A stretch of DNA of 64,000 bases from Pseudomonas sp. MRSN 12121 (GTDB lineage Bacteria; Pseudomonadota; Gammaproteobacteria; Pseudomonadales; Pseudomonadaceae): the NCBI RefSeq assembly GCF_000931465.1, contig NZ_CP010892.1, positions 6,285,388-6,349,387 of the forward strand, written 5' to 3'. A program made the position numbers and the translations under genes. This document shows, in pieces, positions 34,529 through 41,646 of the stretch; position 1 is the stretch's first letter, and each line of letters starts with the position of its first letter. Under the pieces are notes generated by a model. That model saw only the letters and a program-made list of their open reading frames with translations. It was not told the DNA's origin and ran no database searches.

Positions 34529-34580
34529 ATTTAAGGAAGCGCCATGCACTGTCAACCACATTACCAAGGACAGGTTTACA
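34529..34580. promoter_or_regulatory. BirA-type bio operator overlapping the bioB promoter
   Basis: Half-sites TGTCAACC (34550-34557) and GGTTTACA (34573-34580) are 15 bases apart, close to the E. coli BirA operator TTGTAAACC-N15/16-GGTTTACAA. On the minus strand the left half contains a perfect -35 TTGACA, with a candidate -10 (TTAAAT) at 34534-34529. Biotinyl-BirA binding would block bioB transcription. The operator overlaps the first codons of the divergent comF-like gene. Confidence 0.78.
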
Positions 34581-35290
34581 TCTGGTTAAAAAACAAACAA
34601 ACCTGTCTGCTCTGCGACGAGTCGACCGACACCCCGCAGCCCATCTGCACCGCCTGTGAAACCGAACTGCCGTGGCTCGGCGCGCATTGCCAGGTCTGCG
34701 CCCTGCCCTTGCCCGCGGCTGGCCTGACGTGCGGACAATGCCTCAAGCAACCGCCCGCCTTTGCCCAGGTGATCGCGCCCTGGCGTTATGGCTTTCCCGT
34801 GGACAGCCTGGTCAGCCGCTTCAAGCACAACGGCAAATGGCCCTTTGGCCGTCTTTTGGCCGAACTTCTCGCACAATCCCTGCAACATCGTTTTGCCGAG
34901 GATCTGCCGCGTCCCGATGCCCTGCTGCCGGTGCCCCTGGCCCGCCAGCGCCTGCGCCAGCGCGGCTACAACCAGGCGGCGATGCTGGCGCGCTGGCTGG
35001 GTGCAACCCTGGACATTCCCTGCGACGACGCCTCGTTGCAGCGCATCCAGGACACCCCGCCGCAACAAGGGCTGGATGCCCGGGCCCGGCAACGCAACCT
35101 GCGCCAGGCCTTCGCGCTCGCGCCCGGGGCACCGGTCCGCGGCCGGCACCTGGCACTGGTGGACGACGTGTTCACCACCGGCGCCACCACCCGGGCCCTG
35201 GCGCAGTTACTGCGCCAGGCCGGGGCGCGGCGGGTAGACGTGTATTGCCTGGCCCGCACGCCGAAACCCGGCGAACCCGACGGAACTTGA
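34544..35290 (+). CDS. ComF-family phosphoribosyltransferase-like protein
   Basis: A 248-residue cytoplasmic protein with an N-terminal zinc ribbon of four Cys pairs (CLLC, CTAC, CQVC, CGQC within residues 20-66) and a C-terminal type-I phosphoribosyltransferase fold with the PRPP motif LALVDDVFTTGATT. ComF proteins are linked to DNA uptake and recombination, with no settled reaction. It diverges from bioB. The ATG at 34544 has AGGA upstream, but the BirA operator then lies over codons 3-13. Confidence 0.88.
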   Translation: MHCQPHYQGQVYIWLKNKQTCLLCDESTDTPQPICTACETELPWLGAHCQVCALPLPAAGLTCGQCLKQPPAFAQVIAPWRYGFPVDSLVSRFKHNGKWPFGRLLAELLAQSLQHRFAEDLPRPDALLPVPLARQRLRQRGYNQAAMLARWLGATLDIPCDDASLQRIQDTPPQQGLDARARQRNLRQAFALAPGAPVRGRHLALVDDVFTTGATTRALAQLLRQAGARRVDVYCLARTPKPGEPDGT

Positions 35291-35348
35291 CTCCCGGGGC
35301 TCAAGCCGCAAACCTCTTTACCACTTCCAGCGTTCAAAGCGTCCCGCC

Positions 35349-36113
35349 ATGCCCTTGCCCACCTTGTTGACCCAGCACATCGCCCGTCGTCCGCAGCGCA
35401 TCGCCCTGCTGCAACACATCGCCGAACAAGGCTCGATCACCCGCGCCGCGAAAAGCGCCGGCCTGAGCTACAAGGCCGCCTGGGACGCCATCGACGAATT
35501 GAACAACCTGGCGCAAAAGCCCCTGGTCGAACGCAGCGTCGGCGGCAAGGGCGGCGGCGGCGCCAGGCTGTCGCTCGAAGGCGAACGGGTGCTGCGCCTA
35601 TACCAGCGCCTGCAAGCCTTGCAGGCCCAGGTCCTGGAAGCCGCCGAAGACGCCGCCGACCTCGACCTGCTGGGCCGCCTGATGCTGCGGACCAGTGCCC
35701 GCAACCAGTTGCACGGCACGGTCCAGGCTATCGAAGCGCAGGGCTGCAACGACCTGGTGCGCCTGGCGCTGGCCGAGCACCTGTCGATCCAGGCTCAAAT
35801 CACCCACGACAGCACCCTGCGCCTGGAGCTGGAACCCGGCACCGAAGTGGTGGCGCTGATCAAGGCCGGCTGGCTGGAACTGCTGGCCGCCGAACAGCCT
35901 GCAACACCCGGACACAATTGCCTGGAGGGCAGCCTGGAAGAAATCCTCGACGCCCAGGACGGCCCCTGCGAGCTGCGGATTACCCTGCCCAGCGGCCAGA
36001 CCCTCTGCGCCCTGGCCGAACCGCTGCAACTGCGAAACCTTGGCCTGAGCGCCGGCAAACCGGTGCGGGTACAGTTCTCGCCGTCCAACGTTCTGCTCGG
36101 CACCCCGCTCTGA
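35349..36113 (+). CDS. modE: ModE, molybdate-responsive transcriptional regulator
   Basis: The 254-residue protein has an N-terminal LysR-like winged helix (HIAEQGSITRAAKSAGLSYKAAWDAID) and two C-terminal TOBE/molbindin repeats (from about 120 and 190), each with the SARNQ and LRITLPSG-type blocks that bind molybdate. It normally represses modABC when molybdate is plentiful. No mod genes are nearby. Length is near that of E. coli ModE (262). Confidence 0.9.
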   Translation: MPLPTLLTQHIARRPQRIALLQHIAEQGSITRAAKSAGLSYKAAWDAIDELNNLAQKPLVERSVGGKGGGGARLSLEGERVLRLYQRLQALQAQVLEAAEDAADLDLLGRLMLRTSARNQLHGTVQAIEAQGCNDLVRLALAEHLSIQAQITHDSTLRLELEPGTEVVALIKAGWLELLAAEQPATPGHNCLEGSLEEILDAQDGPCELRITLPSGQTLCALAEPLQLRNLGLSAGKPVRVQFSPSNVLLGTPL

Positions 36114-36266
36114 TCCCGCCTGCCTGTAGCCGCTAGCGATCGATTCGGGCGGCACTCCGACGAAGCAGGCGCCGCGCCTGATTTCGCAACGGCGGCATCG
36201 CGCTCTGCAATATGTTCGTCATCGACGCTCATTAAGGTGGCTGCAAAAACCAGCAGGAAGCCTGTG

Positions 36267-38168
36267 ATGAGCCTATTAGAAGAAGACCAACCCACCGACC
36301 TCGAGCAGATGGTCGGCCTCAGCCGCCGTGGTTTCATCAGTGCCGGCGCCCTGTGCGGCGCAGCCCTGTTCCTGGGCGGCAACCTGCTGAGCCGCAGCGT
36401 GCTGGCCGCCAGTGTCAGCGCCGGCACCAGCAAACTGCTGGGCTTCGACAGCATCGCCGCCGCCACCAGCGACACCATTACCTTGCCGCCGGGCTACAAG
36501 TCCTCGGTGCTGATCAGCTGGGGCCAGCCCCTGCACAAGAACGGCCCGGCCTTCGACCCGAGCGGCAACGGCACCGCCGCGGCGCAGGAAGTCCAGTTCG
36601 GCGACAACAACGACGGCATGAGCCTGTTCGCCTTCCCGGACGACAAGAACCGCGCGCTGATCGCGATCAACAACGAATACACCAACTACCGCTACCTGTA
36701 CCCCCACGGCGGCATGCCGCAGTCGGCGGAAGACGTGCGCAAGGCCCTGGCCAGCGAAGGCGTGTCGGTGATCGAGGTGCAGCGGCGCAACGGCCAGTGG
36801 CAGTTCGTCCAGGGCTCGCGCTACAACCGCCGCATCCACGGCAACGCGCCGATCCGCCTGAGCGGCCCGGCCGCCGGCCACGCCCTGATGAAAACCAGCG
36901 CCGACAAGAGCGGTCGCAAAGTCCTCGGCACCTTCCAGAACTGCGCCAACGGCAAGACGCCATGGGGCACCTATCTGACCTGCGAAGAGAACTTCACCGA
37001 CTGCTTCGGCAGCAGCAACCCCCAGCAGGCATTCGATGCCGCGCAGAAACGCTATGGCGCCTCGGCGGCCAGCCGCGAGATCAACTGGCATCAGTTCGAC
37101 CCACGTTTCGACCTGGCGAAAAACCCCAACGAACTCAACCGTCACGGCTGGGTGGTGGAGATCGACCCGTTCGACCCGCAATCCAAGCCGATCAAGCGCA
37201 CCGCCCTGGGCCGCTTCAAGCATGAAAACGCCGCCCTGGCCGAAACCCGCGACGGGCGCGCCGTGGTCTACATGGGCGACGACGAGCGTGGCGAGTTCAT
37301 CTACAAGTTCGTCAGCCGCGACCGCATCAACCACCGCAATCCCAAGGCCAACCGCCACCTGCTGGACCACGGCACCCTGTACGTGGCGATCTTCGACAAT
37401 GGCGACGGCAACCCGGACCACCCCAAGGGCCGGGGCAAATGGGTCGAGCTGACCCACGGCAAGAACGGCATCGACGCCAGCAGCGGCTTCGCCGACCAGG
37501 CCGAAGTGCTGATCCACGCCCGCCTCGCCGCCAGCGTGGTCAAGGCCACGCGCATGGACCGCCCGGAGTGGATCGTGGTCAGCCCGAAAGACGGCCAGGT
37601 GTATTGCACCCTGACCAACAACTCCAAGCGTGGCGAAGACGGCATGCCGGTGGGCGGCCCGAACCCTCGGGAGAAAAACGTCTACGGGCAGATCCTGCGC
37701 TGGCAGACCGCCCGGGGCGACCATGGCTCGCTGGACTTCACCTGGGACCTGTTCGTGGTAGCCGGCAACCCGAGCGTGCATGCGGGCAAGCCCAAGGGCG
37801 GTTCGTCCAACATCACCCCACAGAACATGTTCAACAGCCCCGACGGCCTGGGTTTCGACAAGGCGGGCCGGTTGTGGATCCTCACCGACGGCGACTCCAG
37901 CAACACCGGCGACTTCGCCGGCATGGGCAACAACCAGATGCTTTGCGCCGACCCGGATACCGGTGAAATCCGCCGCTTCATGGTCGGGCCGGTGGGTTGC
38001 GAAGTCACCGGCATCACCTTCTCGCCGGATCAGAAGAGCCTGTTCGTGGGCATCCAGCATCCGGGCGAAAACGGCGGCTCGACCTTCCCCGAGCACCTGC
38101 CCAACGGCAAGCCGCGCTCCTCGGTGATGGTCATCACCCGGGAAGACGGCGGCATCGTCGGCGCCTGA
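36267..38168 (+). CDS. PhoX-family alkaline phosphatase (Tat-exported)
   Basis: A 633-residue calcium/iron phosphatase of the DUF839/PhoX family, released to the periplasm or outside. Residues 19-45 form a twin-arginine signal (SRRGFISAGALCGAALFLGG). The propeller blocks HGGMPQSAEDVRKALASEG, TPWGTYLTCEENF and GDDERGEFIYKFVS are typical. The ATG at 36267 has AGGAAG at good spacing; the GTG at 36237 has none. A true Pho box was sought upstream and not found, only an imperfect one. Confidence 0.9.
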   Translation: MSLLEEDQPTDLEQMVGLSRRGFISAGALCGAALFLGGNLLSRSVLAASVSAGTSKLLGFDSIAAATSDTITLPPGYKSSVLISWGQPLHKNGPAFDPSGNGTAAAQEVQFGDNNDGMSLFAFPDDKNRALIAINNEYTNYRYLYPHGGMPQSAEDVRKALASEGVSVIEVQRRNGQWQFVQGSRYNRRIHGNAPIRLSGPAAGHALMKTSADKSGRKVLGTFQNCANGKTPWGTYLTCEENFTDCFGSSNPQQAFDAAQKRYGASAASREINWHQFDPRFDLAKNPNELNRHGWVVEIDPFDPQSKPIKRTALGRFKHENAALAETRDGRAVVYMGDDERGEFIYKFVSRDRINHRNPKANRHLLDHGTLYVAIFDNGDGNPDHPKGRGKWVELTHGKNGIDASSGFADQAEVLIHARLAASVVKATRMDRPEWIVVSPKDGQVYCTLTNNSKRGEDGMPVGGPNPREKNVYGQILRWQTARGDHGSLDFTWDLFVVAGNPSVHAGKPKGGSSNITPQNMFNSPDGLGFDKAGRLWILTDGDSSNTGDFAGMGNNQMLCADPDTGEIRRFMVGPVGCEVTGITFSPDQKSLFVGIQHPGENGGSTFPEHLPNGKPRSSVMVITREDGGIVGA

Positions 38169-38176
38169 TCCAGCGC

Positions 38177-38232
38177 TTCGCGGGCCAGCTCGCTCCTGCA
38201 CCGACCTGCAGGAGCGAGGCTTGCCCGCGATA
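38177..38232. repeat. REP pair downstream of phoX
   Basis: Inverted copies of the GAGCGAGGCTTGCCCGCGAT family (left copy with GGGCCAGC variant), 56 bases, filling the phoX-srkA gap. Confidence 0.82.
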
Positions 38233-38316
38233 GCGTCCCCCCGGCCGCCACCTCCCCCCTCGCCTGCGTTACCATGCCTGGCCAGATGCAGCAGCGCGCT
38301 GCGCGCAGGAGTCAGC

Positions 38317-39291
38317 ATGTCTCACCCGTTCGATAGCCTTACCCCGGATTTGGTCCTCGATGCCGTCGAAAGCATCGGCTTTCTCAGCGACGCCCGCGTT
38401 CTGGCCCTCAACAGTTACGAAAACCGTGTCTATCAGGTCGGCATCGAAGACGGCGAACCGTTGATCGCCAAGTTCTACCGCCCGCAGCGCTGGACCGGCG
38501 CAGCCATTCTCGAGGAACACCGGTTCACCTTCGAACTCGCCGAATGCGAAGTGCCCGTGGTGGCGCCGCTGCTGCACCAGGGCGAGAGCCTGTTCGAGCA
38601 CCAGGGCTTCCGATTCGCCTTGTTCCCCCGCCGTGGTGGCCGCGCGCCGGAACCCGGCAACCTGGACCAGCTGTACCGCCTCGGACAGTTGCTCGGACGC
38701 CTGCACGCAGTCGGCGCCACCCGCCCGTTCGAGCATCGCGAAGCGCTGGGCGTGAAGAACTTCGGCCACGACTCGCTGGCCACCCTGCTGGAAGGCGACT
38801 TCGTGCCCAGGAGCCTTTTGCCGGCCTACGAGTCGGTGGCCCGCGACCTGCTCAAGCGCGTGGAAGAGATCTACCAGGCGACGCCGCACCGGAACATCCG
38901 CCTGCACGGCGACTGCCACCCCGGCAACATGATGTGCCGCGACGAGGTGTTCCATATCGTCGACCTCGACGATTGCCGCATGGGCCCGGCGGTGCAGGAC
39001 CTGTGGATGATGCTCGCCGGCAATCGCCAGGAGTGCCTGGGGCAGCTGTCGGAACTGATGGATGGCTACAGCGAATTCCACGACTTCGACCCTCGCGAGC
39101 TGACGCTGATCGAACCGCTGCGCGCCCTGCGCCTGATGCACTACAGCGCCTGGCTGGCCCGGCGCTGGGACGACCCGGCCTTCCCCCGCAGCTTCCCCTG
39201 GTTCGGCAGCGAACGTTACTGGGGCGACCAGGTGCTGGCGCTGCGCGAGCAGTTGGCCGCATTGAATGAAGAGCCGTTGAAGCTGTTCTGA
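38317..39291 (+). CDS. srkA: Stress response kinase A (YihE/RdoA type)
   Basis: A 324-residue Ser/Thr kinase of the choline-kinase-like fold. Catalytic HGDCHPGNMMCRDE (Brenner motif) and metal-binding HIVDLDDCRMGPA are present. In E. coli SrkA protects from stress by opposing the MazEF pathway. The ATG at 38317 has AGGAG six bases upstream; the 32-codon longer frame starts in the REP element and is rejected. REP pairs flank it on both sides. Confidence 0.92.
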   Translation: MSHPFDSLTPDLVLDAVESIGFLSDARVLALNSYENRVYQVGIEDGEPLIAKFYRPQRWTGAAILEEHRFTFELAECEVPVVAPLLHQGESLFEHQGFRFALFPRRGGRAPEPGNLDQLYRLGQLLGRLHAVGATRPFEHREALGVKNFGHDSLATLLEGDFVPRSLLPAYESVARDLLKRVEEIYQATPHRNIRLHGDCHPGNMMCRDEVFHIVDLDDCRMGPAVQDLWMMLAGNRQECLGQLSELMDGYSEFHDFDPRELTLIEPLRALRLMHYSAWLARRWDDPAFPRSFPWFGSERYWGDQVLALREQLAALNEEPLKLF

Positions 39292-39298
39292 CCTGCCC

Positions 39299-39387
39299 TG
39301 TAGGAGCGAGGCTTGCCCGCGATAGCCCCGCCGCGGTGGGCCTGGGGCACTGCGGTGCATTGATCGCGGGCAAGCCTCGCTCCTACG
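39299..39387. repeat. REP pair (REPIN-like) downstream of srkA
   Basis: Two facing near-identical copies (CTGTAGGAGCGAGGCTTGCC... and its complement ending CTCCTACG) 30 bases apart. They form an ~88-base cruciform-capable unit directly after the stop codon. Confidence 0.88.
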
Positions 39388-39487
39388 GATTTCATGACGG
39401 CGAACAGGGATAACGCCGACAAAGACACAGCCAGACAAATCTCCTTACAATCACTGACTTTGTTAGCTGCCTAAGCAAGGATTCTGC

Positions 39488-40375
39488 ATGCAAGCCGCCA
39501 ACCCGCGTCGCGGGTACATCCTGGGCCTGAGCGCCTACATCATCTGGGGCCTGTTCCCGATCTACTTCAAAGCCATCGCCGACGTGCCCGCCGTGGAAAT
39601 CATCATCCACCGGGTGCTCTGGTCCGCGTTGTTCGGCGCCCTGCTGCTGATGGTCTGGAAACATCCCGGCTGGTGGCGCGAGCTGCGCGAGAACCCCAGG
39701 CGCCTGGCGATCCTGGCCCTGAGCGGCACGCTCATCGCGGCCAACTGGCTGACTTACGTGTGGTCGGTGAACAACGGACGCATGCTCGAGGCCAGCCTGG
39801 GTTACTACATCAACCCGCTGGTGAATGTGCTGCTGGGGATGCTGATCCTCGGTGAGCGGCTGCGGCGCCTGCAATGGGTGGCCGTCGGCCTGGCGACGGT
39901 CGGCGTGGCCCAGCAGGTCTGGCAAGTCGGCAGCCTGCCCTGGGTGTCGCTGGTGCTGGCGCTGACCTTCGGCTTCTATGGCCTGATCCGCAAGCAGGCG
40001 CCCGTCAAGGCGCTGCCGGGGCTGGTGGTGGAAACCTGGATGCTGGTGCCGATCGCCCTGGCCTGGCTGCTGTTCCACCCTGCCGCAACCAGTGCCCAGG
40101 CCGCCTTCTGGACCAGCGCCGAAGCCTGGTGGCTGGTAGCGGCCGGCCCGGTCACCCTGATCCCCCTGGTGTGCTTCAACGCCGCCGCGCGGCACCTGCC
40201 CTACACCACCCTGGGTTTCCTGCAATACCTGGCGCCGACCCTGGTGTTGTTGCAGGCGGTGCTGCTGTTCGACGAACACCTGTCGTCGAGCACCCTGGTG
40301 GCGTTCATGTTCATCTGGGCCGGCCTGGCGGTGTACAGCGTGGATGCCTGGCTGGGCCTGCGCAAGCGCGCCTGA
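39488..40375 (+). CDS. rarD: RarD, EamA-family permease
   Basis: The 295-residue inner-membrane protein has ten predicted helices and the RarD signature YILGLSAYIIWGLFPIYFK at its start. Members are drug/metabolite transporters; RarD is called chloramphenicol-sensitive protein but its substrate is not established. The ATG has AAGGA nine bases upstream. It stands alone. Confidence 0.9.
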   Translation: MQAANPRRGYILGLSAYIIWGLFPIYFKAIADVPAVEIIIHRVLWSALFGALLLMVWKHPGWWRELRENPRRLAILALSGTLIAANWLTYVWSVNNGRMLEASLGYYINPLVNVLLGMLILGERLRRLQWVAVGLATVGVAQQVWQVGSLPWVSLVLALTFGFYGLIRKQAPVKALPGLVVETWMLVPIALAWLLFHPAATSAQAAFWTSAEAWWLVAAGPVTLIPLVCFNAAARHLPYTTLGFLQYLAPTLVLLQAVLLFDEHLSSSTLVAFMFIWAGLAVYSVDAWLGLRKRA

Positions 40376-40397
40376 TCAAAAAACACACAAACCTCTG

Positions 40398-40420
40398 CAG
40401 GCCACGATCCACGTGGCCTG
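40398..40420 (+). terminator. Hairpin 3' of rarD
   Basis: Perfect 8-bp stem CAGGCCAC / GTGGCCTG with a seven-base loop, 23 bases after the rarD stop. The tail is only weakly T-rich, so termination is possible but not sure. Confidence 0.5.
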
Positions 40421-40438
40421 CCTCTATCCTTCCCAAGG

Positions 40439-40447
40439 TTATCCACA
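40439..40447 (+). promoter_or_regulatory. DnaA box (consensus)
   Basis: TTATCCACA, a perfect consensus DnaA box in the rarD-gcvR-like gap. A second identical copy in the same direction lies 112 bases downstream. Confidence 0.55.
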
Positions 40448-40550
40448 GCGTGATCCCCGCCGTTTGTGCACAAGCCCTTGAAATTGCCGGTTTTTTGATC
40501 AGATCTTGAAGATCCCCGGCCGGCCTGGGCTGGCGGCCGGTCTCTACAGG

Positions 40551-40559
40551 TTATCCACA
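40551..40559 (+). promoter_or_regulatory. DnaA box (consensus), second copy
   Basis: TTATCCACA again. Between the two boxes is a GC-rich hairpin (CCGGCC...GGCCGG) and a TGTGCACA dyad at about 40465. No AT-rich unwinding element or replication genes are present, so this is not an origin. Confidence 0.55.
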
Positions 40560-40601
40560 GGCACATGCACGCTAAAACTGGATAACCCGCCCACTCCGGT
40601 C

Positions 40602-41120
40602 TCACCCCTCACTGCGCAGCACCAGCTCCACCATCAGATCGTCCGCCAGGGTTTCCAGGCGTGATTGCAAGACCTCCAGGGACAAGGTCAGCGGCACCGC
40701 CAGGGTGGCCTCGGCGTGGAACAGCGGTTCGCTGCTCATGGGCGCCGGACGCACTTCGGTGACCAGCCGCTCCAGGTTCACCCCCTGTTCGGTCAGCAAG
40801 CGCGTGATGTCGCGAACGATGCCCGGCCGATCGTTGCCCACCAGTTCCATGGCGATCGGCTTCCAGGTGCAGGACTGCTCGATGCCGCTTTCCGCGATCA
40901 GCACCCGGATGCCCTGGGCCGACAGCCCCTGCAAGGCATCCACCAACTCGTCGTAGGCTTCCGCCGGCACGCCGACCCGCAGGATCCCGGCGAACTGCCC
41001 GGCCATGCGCGACATGCGGCTCTCCAGCCAGTTGCCGCCGTGCTCGGCGATGCATTGGGCGATGCGCTCGACCTGTCCTGGCTTGTCCGGGGCGAATACC
41101 GTGAGTACGAGGTGGTTCAT
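40602..41120 (-). CDS. GcvR-like double-ACT-domain regulator
   Basis: The 172-residue protein consists of two ACT domains (NHLVLTVFAPDKPGQVERIAQ at the start, and MELVGNDRPGIVRDITRLLTEQG from about 90). ACT pairs of this kind bind amino acids, as in the glycine cleavage repressor GcvR, which acts through GcvA. The start MNHLVLTVF at 41120 is preferred to the longer frame. No gcv genes are near, so glycine sensing is only by family. Confidence 0.82.
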   Translation of the reverse strand: MNHLVLTVFAPDKPGQVERIAQCIAEHGGNWLESRMSRMAGQFAGILRVGVPAEAYDELVDALQGLSAQGIRVLIAESGIEQSCTWKPIAMELVGNDRPGIVRDITRLLTEQGVNLERLVTEVRPAPMSSEPLFHAEATLAVPLTLSLEVLQSRLETLADDLMVELVLRSEG

Positions 41121-41646
41121 GGCGCAACCCTCTGGCATGACTGTCGTGGTGGAAGGGCAAGTATAGGCAAGGCTCATGGGGCTGTTTTCGCCGTCGCCGC
41201 GCACCCCGTGACGGGTAGACGCGCTTTACCAGCGGATGGAGAAGGCCGGAAAACCTGGCGTTGCGCCAGCCGCAAGATAAATCGTGTACAACTGCTTGGA
41301 TTTATATGGAACAATTCAATAGTTTTTTGAGAACATCCTGCTTCCCAGCGTGACCATTGTGCGAACTTTGGTCGCGGAACGACGTATTTAGTCTAATTTT
41401 CACAACCGCAATTCATCATGTAGTATGCCGCAGCGCGCACTACATAACCTTGGATCGATGTCTGCCAAGGCGCACTCGCAACCCTGAAAGCCCCGTCAGC
41501 AAGGCTCGAAGCCGTTGATTGGAACCATCCCAGCCGCCCGCGATGGCATGTACTGGTAGAGGGGTTTGTGGTTTAAATGGCCAGAGGCTTCATTGTTAAT
41601 TTGAAGAGCTGATAAAGCGAAATAGCTGAGCAGAGTGAGGCAAGCA
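41121..41646 (+). promoter_or_regulatory. 526-base glcB upstream region with a 7-bp dyad
   Basis: No gene is seen. The left third is the promoter side of the gcvR-like gene. A perfect inverted repeat ATGTAGT (41418-41424) / ACTACAT (41439-41445) with a 14-base spacer lies about 200 bases before glcB, in an AT-rich stretch that could hold the promoter. The last 200 bases would then be a long untranslated leader. No known riboswitch fold was recognised. Confidence 0.45.

Noticed and set aside
36215..36232. Pho-box-like repeat before phoX
   Set aside because: The two TCAT-ended units are 10 bases apart, not 11, and match the consensus poorly.
36276..38318. 680-codon open frame opposite phoX
   Set aside because: Antisense shadow caused by biased third codon positions; no recognisable motif or ribosome site.
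38177..39387. CRISPR-like array of repeats around srkA
   Set aside because: The repeats are facing REP pairs with variable spacing and no spacer series or cas genes.
40381..40601. Replication origin suggested by two DnaA boxes
   Set aside because: No AT-rich unwinding element, no further boxes and no dnaA, rpmH or gid genes nearby.
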